The notes beneath the pieces are model-generated. The model made no database searches, was not told the DNA's origin, and saw only the letters and a list, made by a program, of their open reading frames with translations. Source: Microvirga alba (GTDB taxonomy: Bacteria; Pseudomonadota; Alphaproteobacteria; Rhizobiales; Beijerinckiaceae). Taken from it: 64,000 nt of DNA. Every line of letters starts with the position of its first letter. Position 1 is the stretch's first letter. This document shows positions 36,389 to 44,018 of the stretch, piece after piece. The stretch spans positions 62,001-126,000 of the forward strand of contig NZ_JADQDO010000002.1 of the NCBI RefSeq assembly GCF_015694465.1, given 5' to 3'. Position numbers and translations under genes: made by a program.

Positions 36389-37209
36389 GGCTGGCCTCGC
36401 AGGCGCGGATCGAGCGTGTCGCGCAACGCATCGCCCAACAGGTTGAAGCCGAAGGACAGGAAGAGGATCGCGAAACCGGCGAAGATGGCGCTCCAAGGCG
36501 AGAGCATGAGGAAATTGCGTCCCTCCGAGAGCATCAGTCCGAGCGACGGCGTCGGCGGCTGCGTGCCGAGGCCGAGGAAGGAGAGCGACGCCTCGACCAG
36601 AATGGCGGCCGACAGCAAAAGGCTCGTCTGCACGAGAATGACGGAAGCGAGGTTCGGCAGGATGTGCAGGAAGATGATACGCGCATCCGACGCGCCGATG
36701 GCCTTTGCGCCCGCAACATATTCGCTTTCGCACAACACCAGCGCGGGGCCGCGCAGAAGTCGAGCGAATATCGGCGTGTAGACGACTGCAATCGCCGCCG
36801 CCGCGCTATAGGTGTGCGGCCCGAGCACCGCGATGATGCCGATAGCGAGCAGCATCACAGGAAATGCAAACAGCACGTCCATGATGCGCATGATGATGCG
36901 GTCGAGCCAGCCGCGATAATAGGCGGAGATCAGCCCGAGCGTACCGCCCGCCAGAAGCGCGATGCCGACGGCGAGCAGGCAGGCGATGAGCGAGGTGCGG
37001 TAGCCATAGAGAATGCGCGTCAACACATCGCGGCCGAGTTGGTCCGTGCCAAGCCAATTCAATTCGGACGGGCCGCGCAGACGACGCGCGACGCTCTGCG
37101 CCATCGGATCATAAGGCGCGATGACGGATGCGCCCAGCGCGAGGACCAGTTGCACCAGCACCAGAATGGCGGCGAAAGTAAGAAGCTTGTTCTTGGCCAA
37201 ACGCGACAC
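36385..37209 (-). CDS. Peptide-type ABC transporter permease (DppC/OppC family)
   Basis: This 274-residue permease has five or six hydrophobic segments. The N-terminal ASVIAPYDPMAQ and GTDQLGRDVLTRILYG motif is typical of OppC/DppC, and the EAA loop (CESEYVAGAKAIGASDARIIFLHILPN) is near 170-196. The start is GTG 37209, 3 bases after the dppB-like stop. No ATPase gene follows. Instead a GNAT gene overlaps the end. Confidence 0.93.
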   Translation of the reverse strand: MSRLAKNKLLTFAAILVLVQLVLALGASVIAPYDPMAQSVARRLRGPSELNWLGTDQLGRDVLTRILYGYRTSLIACLLAVGIALLAGGTLGLISAYYRGWLDRIIMRIMDVLFAFPVMLLAIGIIAVLGPHTYSAAAAIAVVYTPIFARLLRGPALVLCESEYVAGAKAIGASDARIIFLHILPNLASVILVQTSLLLSAAILVEASLSFLGLGTQPPTPSLGLMLSEGRNFLMLSPWSAIFAGFAILFLSFGFNLLGDALRDTLDPRLRGQP

Positions 37210-37212
37210 GGC

Positions 37213-38160
37213 TCAAGCCCTCACGCGGGGGTCGACAATCATGTACAGAAAATCCACGAGAAAATTCACCAGCACGAACACGGCCGTGACGACAAGAATG
37301 GTCGCCTGGATGACGGGATAATTCCGCTCGGCGATGGCCCCGAGGATGAGGCGCCCGAGGCCCGGAATGGCGAAGACCTGCTCGACCACGATCGCGCCGC
37401 CGAGCAGATAGCCGGTCATGATGCCGACGCTGGTGAGAAACGGGATCAGGGCGTTGCGCAAAGCGTGCTTGTAGACCACGCGCCGCTCGTTCAAGCCCTT
37501 GGCGCGAGCGGTACGGATATAATCCTGCCCCAAAGCGTCGAGCATGGCCGAGCGCACGAGGCGCGAAAGATTGGCGAGGATCGGCAGCGCCAAAGCGAAA
37601 GCCGGAAGCATCATGCGCTGCAGGTTGCCGATGGGGTCCTCCAAAAACGGCACATAGCCGAGGGAGGCAAAGCTCGGAGCAACGGTCGCGAGAAGAAGAA
37701 TGAGGACGATACCGAGCCAGAAGGAAGGGATCGTCAAGCCGGCGATCGCGCCAATTCGCATGGCGACGTCCGCGCCGCCGCCGCGTGTCTGCGCCATCAG
37801 GCAACCCACGGGGACGGCGAGCACCGCGCCGAGGACCAGCGACAGCATGGTGAGCTCAAGCGTCGGCCAGAGGTGCGTCATGATCTCGGTTGCGACGGGC
37901 CTGCCGGTCCAGAGCGAGGTGCCGAAATCGCCGCGTAGCGCGGCCCCGGCCCAGAGCAGATATTGCTCGATCACGGGCCGGTCGAGGCCGACGCGGCTCT
38001 TGAGTTCCGCCATGCGCTCGGGCGTAATTTCCGTATTGGCCCCCAGCATAATCGCGACGGCGTCGCCGGGAATGAGGCGGATCATCAAGAACACGATGAT
38101 CGAGACGCCGAAGAGAACGACGACCAGATCAATGAGGCGCGCGGCGAGGACTCGATTCAT
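37213..38160 (-). CDS. Peptide-type ABC transporter permease (DppB/OppB family)
   Basis: This 315-residue permease has the usual OppB/DppB N-terminus (LVVLFGVSIIVFLMIRLIPGD), a periplasmic loop with GLDRPVIEQYLLW, and the EAA loop (QDYIRTARAKGLNERRVVYKHALRNALIP, about 205-233). It is in the same operon as the solute-binding protein, separated by a strong hairpin. Confidence 0.94.
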   Translation of the reverse strand: MNRVLAARLIDLVVVLFGVSIIVFLMIRLIPGDAVAIMLGANTEITPERMAELKSRVGLDRPVIEQYLLWAGAALRGDFGTSLWTGRPVATEIMTHLWPTLELTMLSLVLGAVLAVPVGCLMAQTRGGGADVAMRIGAIAGLTIPSFWLGIVLILLLATVAPSFASLGYVPFLEDPIGNLQRMMLPAFALALPILANLSRLVRSAMLDALGQDYIRTARAKGLNERRVVYKHALRNALIPFLTSVGIMTGYLLGGAIVVEQVFAIPGLGRLILGAIAERNYPVIQATILVVTAVFVLVNFLVDFLYMIVDPRVRA

Positions 38161-38186
38161 CGGAAAACAAACTTCGTTTGAAAATA

Positions 38187-38218
38187 ACTCCGGCGCCGCG
38201 ACATGGCGGCGCCGGAGT
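38187..38218 (-). other. Strong intercistronic hairpin after peptide-binding-protein gene
   Basis: Perfect 13-bp arms ACTCCGGCGCCGC (38187-38199) and GCGGCGCCGGAGT (38206-38218) enclose a 6-base loop. On the minus strand the stem is followed by TTATTTTC, so it may act as a partial terminator. It lies between the binding-protein stop and dppB start and likely keeps the binding protein in excess over the permeases. Confidence 0.75.
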
Positions 38219-38229
38219 GGTGTCGTGGA

Positions 38230-39729
38230 TTAGTAGCTCGCGCCGCGCAGCAGCACGAGCGAGCGGTTCGGCATGACTTCATAGCCCTGGAGCTTGTCAC
38301 GCATCGCCGAGAACAGCGTGCCGTAGGTCAGGTGCGCAACCGGACCCGAGCAGGCGAGCTTCTTCTGCACCGCGTCGTAAGCAACCTTACGTGCGGCCTG
38401 ATCGGACAGGGTGCGGGCACTGTCGAGAAGCCCGTCGATCTCGGTGTCCGAATACTTGAACACGTTGGTCGAACCGCCCGTGCGGAACGTGCGGTAGAAA
38501 TACTCGTCCGGATCGGGGCTGCCGGAGTTGATCGAGGCGAACAGGTCAAAGTTGCTGTTGCGCCAATCCTGAATGAACTGCCCCTGCTCCTGGTTCTTCA
38601 ACTCAACCTTGAAGCCGGCCTTGTTGAGCTGCTCCTGCACGACTTGCGCGATGTCCTTGATGTCCTGACGCGGCAGGACATTCATCGTCACCGCGACCGG
38701 CAGAGTCACGCCTGCCTCCTTCAGCAACGCCTGGGCCTTCGCCGGATCGAAGCTGTAGCAGGGGAACTCCTTCACATCGACCGCCCAGGTCTTCAGGGCC
38801 GGCGAAAGCGGACCACCGGGCACGCCCGCGCCGAAGAGCGCGGCATCCACGATCTCCTTGCGGTTGATCGCGTAGTTCAGGGCTTCGCGCACCTTGGCGT
38901 TATCGAAGGGAGCCTTCGACACGTTCATGCCGACGAGGGTGTAGGCCAGTTCGAGCGTCTCGGAGAGCTTGACGTTGGGCTTGCCCTTGAGCTGCAGCGC
39001 CGTCGCCGCGTCGATGTTCGGCAGCAGCGCGTACTGGCCGTTGGTCAGGCCGACTTGGCGCGTGGCCGATTCAGGCACGATGTTGAACTTCAAACCCGAC
39101 AGCTTCGGCAGGCCCTGCTGCCAGTAGGCATCGTTCTTCGCCAGAAGAATGAAGCCGTTCGGCTGCCATTCCTGGAACTTGAACGGGCCGGTGCCGACCG
39201 GCGTCTTTTGCAGGATGTCCTTGTTCGTCTCGACAGAGCGCGGAACGATAGCGATGGTAGCAAGCGAAGCCAGAAGCGGAGCAGACGGCTCCTTCAGCTT
39301 CAGCTCGACGGTCTTGGCGTCGGTCGCCGCGGCGCTGTCGATGGCGGAAAGGCGGCTCGCGAGCGGGGACGCGATGTCCTTGCTCTGCACGCGCCGGATC
39401 GTCGACACCACGTCTTCCGCCTCCATGGCGGAACCGTCGTGGAATTTCACGCCGGAGCGCAGCTTGAAGGTATAGGTCTTACCGTCGGGCGAGATGGTCC
39501 ATGATTCCGCGAGGGAGGGACCGATCTTCAAGTCCCTATCGACAGTGGTGAGGCCTTCATAGAGGTTGCCGTTCACCACCATGAAGCTTGGAAAAGCGGT
39601 GATGAGATGGGGGTCGAGACCGGTCGGGCTGGCCTCAGCCCCAATCTCGAGAACCTGAGCCGAGGCGGAGGCCATCATCGCCGCCATGAAACCCGCGCCG
39701 ATTGCGCCGCGCAGTGCTGACCTGAACAT
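38230..39729 (-). CDS. Peptide-type ABC transporter substrate-binding protein (SBP_bac_5)
   Basis: The product is 499 residues with a signal peptide (about 1-25, ending ASASAQ). The family 5 motif ILQKTPVGTGPFKFQEW and the early LAESWTISPDGKTYTFKLRSGVKFHDG are present. Binders of this family carry peptides, nickel, opines or murein peptides. It is the first gene of the operon and divergent from anmK (142 bases between), which suggests an anhydro-muropeptide or murein-peptide ligand. That is inference. Confidence 0.92.
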   Translation of the reverse strand: MFRSALRGAIGAGFMAAMMASASAQVLEIGAEASPTGLDPHLITAFPSFMVVNGNLYEGLTTVDRDLKIGPSLAESWTISPDGKTYTFKLRSGVKFHDGSAMEAEDVVSTIRRVQSKDIASPLASRLSAIDSAAATDAKTVELKLKEPSAPLLASLATIAIVPRSVETNKDILQKTPVGTGPFKFQEWQPNGFILLAKNDAYWQQGLPKLSGLKFNIVPESATRQVGLTNGQYALLPNIDAATALQLKGKPNVKLSETLELAYTLVGMNVSKAPFDNAKVREALNYAINRKEIVDAALFGAGVPGGPLSPALKTWAVDVKEFPCYSFDPAKAQALLKEAGVTLPVAVTMNVLPRQDIKDIAQVVQEQLNKAGFKVELKNQEQGQFIQDWRNSNFDLFASINSGSPDPDEYFYRTFRTGGSTNVFKYSDTEIDGLLDSARTLSDQAARKVAYDAVQKKLACSGPVAHLTYGTLFSAMRDKLQGYEVMPNRSLVLLRGASY

Positions 39730-39789
39730 GCGTCTTTTCTCCCTTGGAAGCCGCAGGTGAATTTATAAGCCATCGTTGCGAACCTGTCA

Positions 39790-39820
39790 TGGTCCAATAT
39801 CATACCACTCTAGACCACCC
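39790..39820. promoter_or_regulatory. Candidate NagR-like operator between peptide SBP and anmK
   Basis: The stretch holds GGTCCAATAT, then ATACCACTCTAGACCACC at 39802-39819. On the minus strand this reads GGTGGTCTAGAGTGGTAT, close to the amino-sugar GntR (DasR/NagR-type) element, whose half is TGGTCTAGA. It lies about 60 bases from the binding-protein start and 50 bases from anmK. A related AGTGGTAT occurs at 30786-30793. Confidence 0.45.
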
Positions 39821-39870
39821 GACCGCTTGTGCTATGGTTCGCCACAGACCCAAATTGGCCGGAGCACTTG

Positions 39871-40968
39871 ATGTTGCAACGTTCGCCCGTGAAAGCGATT
39901 GGCGTCATCAGCGGGACCTCCATGGACGGCATTGATGTCTCGATCGTCGAGACCGACGGCGACACAATCGTCAAGCCGGGGCCGGGACGCACTTTCTCCT
40001 ATCCTGACGATCTACGGAAACGTCTCCAGGATCTGATCGCCGAGCCGGCGCGCGCGCAGAGCGAGCCCTTGAGCGACCTCGATCAAGAGGTGACGGACGC
40101 CCATATCGCCGCGATCCGGCGCTTCATGGCGGAGACTGGCATTGCGGCCAAAGACGTCCGCCTCATCGGCTTTCATGGACAGACGGTTTATCACCGGCCG
40201 GAGGTTCGCTTCACGCGGCAGCTCGGCACGGGAACCCGTGTTGCCCGCGAGCTGGGCATCGACACGGTCGACCGGTTCCGCCATGCGGATGTCGCCTCCG
40301 GAGGCGAGGGCGCGCCTTTCGTGCCGCTCTATCACCGAGCGCTGGCGAGCAACCTCCCGCAGCCGGTCATGATCTTGAATCTCGGCGGCGTCGGCAATGT
40401 CACCTACATCGACGGCGACACGGTCATCGCCTTCGATACCGGCCCGGCGAGCGCGCTTCTCGATGATTTCATGCTGCGCCGCCGCGGGCTGGCCTATGAC
40501 GAGAACGGGCAGCTCGCCTCATCCGGTGTTGCTGACCCCAAGCTCGTCGCCGAGTTCATGAAGAACCCCTATTTCGACCGCCCTGCCCCGAAATCGCTCG
40601 ACCGCCAGGATTTCCATGCCCGCGCCAAAAGCGTGGAAACGCTCTCGGACGAGAACGGCGCGGCGACGCTCGCCGCATTCACCATTGAATCCGTCATCGC
40701 CGCGCTCCGGCACGTTCCGCGCGCGCCGCAGCGTTGGCTGGTCACCGGCGGCGGACGGTGCAACGCGCACTTCATGAAGTGCCTGCGCAAGCGCCTCGGC
40801 GTGAGCGTCGATCCGGTGGAAGCGGTCGGCTGGAACGGCGATTTCCTGGAGGCGCAGGCCTTCGGCTATCTCGCCGTGCGGTCAACCCAAGGGTTGCCCT
40901 TGAGCCTTCCGACGACGACCGGCGTGCCTCATCCGATGCCCGGCGGCGAACTTCATCGCGCAGCCTGA
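39871..40968 (+). CDS. anmK: Anhydro-N-acetylmuramic acid kinase
   Basis: AnmK opens the 1,6-anhydro ring of anhydroMurNAc released from recycled cell wall and phosphorylates it to MurNAc-6-phosphate. The product is 365 residues, close to the usual length. Motifs are IGVISGTSMDGIDVSIVE (about 9-26), IGFHGQTVYHRP, ILNLGGVGNVTYI and AFDTGPASALLDDF. I use ATG 39871 with GGAG upstream. A GTG at 39829 would add 14 unlikely residues. The product is the substrate of MurQ encoded two genes on. Confidence 0.95.
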   Translation: MLQRSPVKAIGVISGTSMDGIDVSIVETDGDTIVKPGPGRTFSYPDDLRKRLQDLIAEPARAQSEPLSDLDQEVTDAHIAAIRRFMAETGIAAKDVRLIGFHGQTVYHRPEVRFTRQLGTGTRVARELGIDTVDRFRHADVASGGEGAPFVPLYHRALASNLPQPVMILNLGGVGNVTYIDGDTVIAFDTGPASALLDDFMLRRRGLAYDENGQLASSGVADPKLVAEFMKNPYFDRPAPKSLDRQDFHARAKSVETLSDENGAATLAAFTIESVIAALRHVPRAPQRWLVTGGGRCNAHFMKCLRKRLGVSVDPVEAVGWNGDFLEAQAFGYLAVRSTQGLPLSLPTTTGVPHPMPGGELHRAA

Positions 40969-40984
40969 TTTTCATAAGCGAACC

Positions 40985-41998
40985 ATGCCCCTGACAGACC
41001 TGATCGGGCAGGCTTTCGAGCCTGCCGCAAGCTCCATTCGCGACACCAAAATTCCTGGCGCGGTCCTGGGCATCGTCACAGCCGACGGAACGCGCGCGGT
41101 GCATTGGGCGGGCTCGGCGCAGATCGTGCCGGAGAGGCACGATCTATCGCGTGAGACGTGGTTCGATCTCGCCTCTCTCACCAAGGTCGTCTTTACGACG
41201 ACGGGCATTCTCCGCCTCGTGGAGCAAGGCAGGATCGCGCTCGACGATCCGCTGATCGCGGTCATTCCCGATCTGCGCCAATACGATATGAACGCTGCCG
41301 AGCGGCGTCTCACGTTTCGCCAGTGCCTCGCCCATCAGACACATCTGCCCGCTGTCGAGCCGCTCTATACTTACGGCCAGGATCCCGAGACGCTGCGCGC
41401 CTTCATTCTGCAACGGGTCTGGCAGAGCGGGGCGCCGGTTTATTCCGACATCAACTACATGCTGCTCGGCATCGCCATCGAGCGCATCACGGACAAGCCC
41501 CTCATCGAGCAGCCCCTCCCCGACCGGCTGAGTTTTCGCCCCGACCCGCACCTGTGCGCGGCGACGGAGCGCTGCACTTGGCGCGGACGCGTGATCCGCG
41601 GCGAAGTGCATGACGAGAACGCCTTCGCGCTCGGCGGCGCGTCCGGCCATGCGGGCCTGTTCGGCACCATCGACGGCGTGCTCGATTTCGCGCACTCGCT
41701 CCTCGACGGAACCGGCCTCTCGGCGGCTTCCCTGAAGGCCATCCGCACCCGGGAATCCGAGAAGCGAACCATCGGCTGGGAGGGCTTTTATCCTGGCTGG
41801 CACGGGGGCGATGCCTGCTCGCCCACCACCATCGGGCATACGGGTTTCACGGGGACCGGCCTATGGCTCGATTTCGAGCGCGGGCTGGCGTGGTCGCTTC
41901 TAACCAACCGCGTCCATCCGAGCCGCCACACGGATAGCGGAATCCTGAGCCTCCGCCGCGCGACCGGGGAGCAGGTGATCGCGTTATTCGACCGTTAG
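40985..41998 (+). CDS. Serine hydrolase, class C beta-lactamase fold (YfeW-like)
   Basis: This 337-residue serine hydrolase has the catalytic S-x-x-K in LASLTKVVF (about residue 61-64), YSDINYML where the Tyr-x-Asn motif is expected (about 155), and HTGFTGTG matching the third KTG/HTG box (about 285). There is no signal peptide, so it is probably cytoplasmic. In E. coli the serine hydrolase yfeW lies in the murQ-murP region, and this gene's place between anmK and murQ fits a similar link. It may cleave murein peptides or esters. The start is 16 bases after anmK. Confidence 0.88.
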   Translation: MPLTDLIGQAFEPAASSIRDTKIPGAVLGIVTADGTRAVHWAGSAQIVPERHDLSRETWFDLASLTKVVFTTTGILRLVEQGRIALDDPLIAVIPDLRQYDMNAAERRLTFRQCLAHQTHLPAVEPLYTYGQDPETLRAFILQRVWQSGAPVYSDINYMLLGIAIERITDKPLIEQPLPDRLSFRPDPHLCAATERCTWRGRVIRGEVHDENAFALGGASGHAGLFGTIDGVLDFAHSLLDGTGLSAASLKAIRTRESEKRTIGWEGFYPGWHGGDACSPTTIGHTGFTGTGLWLDFERGLAWSLLTNRVHPSRHTDSGILSLRRATGEQVIALFDR

Positions 41999-42077
41999 GT
42001 ACGGTCTTAACGACATTTACCGAAAGCCGTTGAATCCCCGCCCCACGGTGGAGACGGCGATTGCTGACGTAACGAAC

Positions 42078-42097
42078 TGGACCTATATTGGTCTGCA
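42078..42097. promoter_or_regulatory. Candidate operator before murQ
   Basis: TGGACCTATATTGGTCTGCA lies 15-34 bases before the murQ ATG. It contains GGACC...TGGTC and shares ATATTGG(A/T)C with the anmK-region element at 39790-39820 (minus strand). It may be a NagR-type site or part of a promoter for murQ and the kinase. Confidence 0.35.
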
Positions 42098-42111
42098 ATA
42101 GAGAGCACCCG

Positions 42112-43005
42112 ATGGCCACAGAAACCTTCAGCACTCGCTTCCAGGATCTCGATTCCTGGCCCAGCCTCGACATCCTTTCCGCTTTCTATGAGGGCCAGCT
42201 ATCCGCCGTTGCGGCGGTTCGGTCCTCGCTCCCCGCCATCGCGGCGGCCGCAGAGGAAGCAGTGGCGCGGCTGCGACGGGGCGGGCGCCTGGTTTACGTG
42301 GGCGCCGGAACCTCGGGCCGCATCGGAGTGCAGGACGGCACGGAACTTCCGCCCACTTTCAACTGGCCCGACGATAAACTGGTCTACCTGATCGCGGGCG
42401 GCGAAGGCGCGTTGCTGAAAGCGGTCGAAAACGCGGAAGATTCAGTCGAGCAGGGCATCGCCGGGATCAAGGATTCCCAGGTCGGCCCGAATGACGTGGT
42501 CATCGGGGTTGCCGCCAGCGGCCGCACGCCCTTTACCATTGCGGCCCTTGAGGAAGCAAAGGCGCGCGGCGCGCAGACGATCGGCATTTCCAACAACGCG
42601 GGCGCGCCGATCCTCGACGTGTGCTCTCACCCGATCCTCGCCGATACGGGCGAAGAGGTCGTCGCCGGCTCGACCCGCATGAAGGCGGGCACGGCGCAGA
42701 AGATCATTCTCAACCTTCTCTCCACCCTGATCATGGTTCGACTGGGCCGGGTCTATCGCGGCCTCATGGTGCATATGCGCGCGACCAACGCGAAACTGCG
42801 TCGCCGCAGCGAGATCATGGTGTCCCAGATTACCGGTTGCGATGACGCCACCGCCATCGCGGCGCTCCGTCAGGCAGACGGCGACATGAAACTCGCCTCC
42901 CTCATCGCGCTGGGCATCAATTCCACCGATGCGCAGGCGGCGCTCGCGCGTAGCGATGGCAATTTGCGCGAAGCGCTGGCAGACTTCTCCGACATCAGGG
43001 GCTGA
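42112..43005 (+). CDS. murQ: N-acetylmuramic acid 6-phosphate etherase
   Basis: MurQ removes the lactyl ether from MurNAc-6-phosphate, giving GlcNAc-6-phosphate and D-lactate. The product is 297 residues, the usual size. Single-SIS motifs are YVGAGTSGRIGVQDGTELPPTF (about 62-83, including the catalytic Glu), VAASGRTPFTIAALEEA and AGSTRMKAGTAQKIILN. The HMRATNAKL segment is the second catalytic region. I use ATG 42112. It is followed 44 bases later by a BadF-type kinase, so the product can enter NagA directly. Confidence 0.95.
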   Translation: MATETFSTRFQDLDSWPSLDILSAFYEGQLSAVAAVRSSLPAIAAAAEEAVARLRRGGRLVYVGAGTSGRIGVQDGTELPPTFNWPDDKLVYLIAGGEGALLKAVENAEDSVEQGIAGIKDSQVGPNDVVIGVAASGRTPFTIAALEEAKARGAQTIGISNNAGAPILDVCSHPILADTGEEVVAGSTRMKAGTAQKIILNLLSTLIMVRLGRVYRGLMVHMRATNAKLRRRSEIMVSQITGCDDATAIAALRQADGDMKLASLIALGINSTDAQAALARSDGNLREALADFSDIRG

Positions 43006-43048
43006 CTCCACCACATCAAGGTGGGTTGAGACAGGGAAGCGAAGTGTC

Positions 43049-43951
43049 ATGGCGCTGGGGCTTGGCATCGACGCGGGCGGAACCGCCACGCGCTGGAGAT
43101 TGGTGGATGCCGAGGGCAAATGCGTCGCGCAAGGCTCCGTCGAGCCTCTGACCGGCCATCTCTTCTCCACTGCTGCGGAAGAGCGGGCGAAGCGGATTGT
43201 CGGCGAGGTGGCGCAGGCCGCCGCCAAAAGCGACAAGCCCGTCGGCATCGTCGCAGGCATCACCGGCCTGACGCGCGACACGCCAGCCGAGGCGACGATG
43301 CGCAGCATTCTGGCGGAGGCGTTCAAGCTTCCTGAAGACAAGGTCTTCGTCGCCGAGGATATGTGGATCGCCTACCTGTCCCATTTCGCGCTCGGCGAGG
43401 GCATCCTGGTCTATAGCGGCACGGGCTCCATCGGCTACTACCTGTCCGAAGACAAGGAAGTGATCCGGGTCGGCGGACGGGGCAACCTGATCGACGACGG
43501 CGGTTCCGGCTTCTGGATCGCGCGGGAGGCCCTGAAAGCGGTGCTGCGCGCGGAGGAGGACACTCCCGGATCAGGCTGGGGAACACCCCTCGGCTCGTGT
43601 CTTGCCGAAGCGCTCGGCGGCACCGATTGGAATATCGTGCGAACCTTCGTCTATGGCGGGGATCGCGGAAAGATCGGCGTCCTCGCTCGTGTCGTCGGCG
43701 AAGCCGCTTCGAGGCCCGACAAGACCGCTCTTCGCATCCTGCGCGAAGCCGGAGAGGAACTCGCCCGCCTCGCCAACAGCCTGATCAAGCGGGTCGGCCC
43801 GCGCCCCGTCGCGCTCGTCGGCGGAGGCTCGCGTCTTCATCCAATCATTGCGGAGGCCTTTCGGCGGGATCTGGTCGCGCCGGTGGAAGTGATTGCCAAC
43901 GACGTGGATGCGGCGCTGACTGCCGGGCGTTTGGCAGCCATGGTCCGTTGA
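43049..43951 (+). CDS. BadF/BadG-type sugar kinase, second copy (GlcNAc/MurNAc kinase-like)
   Basis: This 300-residue ASKHA kinase has LGLGIDAGGTATRWRLVD (about 3-20), ILVYSGTGSIGYYL (about 118-131) and NLIDDGGSGFWIAREAL, then a C-terminal VALVGGGSRLHP. It is a paralogue of the kinase at 31020. It is linked to murQ, and a BadF-family kinase (MurK of Clostridium) phosphorylates both MurNAc and GlcNAc, so a MurNAc kinase is a reasonable alternative to GlcNAc kinase. I use ATG 43049. The frame from 42929 overlaps murQ. Confidence 0.86.
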   Translation: MALGLGIDAGGTATRWRLVDAEGKCVAQGSVEPLTGHLFSTAAEERAKRIVGEVAQAAAKSDKPVGIVAGITGLTRDTPAEATMRSILAEAFKLPEDKVFVAEDMWIAYLSHFALGEGILVYSGTGSIGYYLSEDKEVIRVGGRGNLIDDGGSGFWIAREALKAVLRAEEDTPGSGWGTPLGSCLAEALGGTDWNIVRTFVYGGDRGKIGVLARVVGEAASRPDKTALRILREAGEELARLANSLIKRVGPRPVALVGGGSRLHPIIAEAFRRDLVAPVEVIANDVDAALTAGRLAAMVR

Positions 43952-44018
43952 GCCCCGAACCTTTACATTCCCGTAAGATAGCACCTTAACTCCGACCCGA
44001 CCTCTCAGGAGGAGCGAA

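Noticed and set aside
36664-37938. 424-codon open frame opposite the two peptide permeases
   Set aside because: It spans two permease genes antisense and is rich in His/Asp/Arg with no hydrophobic or domain pattern. Both permeases are well supported.
38203-39504. 433-codon open frame opposite the peptide-binding protein
   Set aside because: The opposite strand encodes a full SBP with signal peptide and family motifs. This frame has no ribosome-binding site or recognisable motif.
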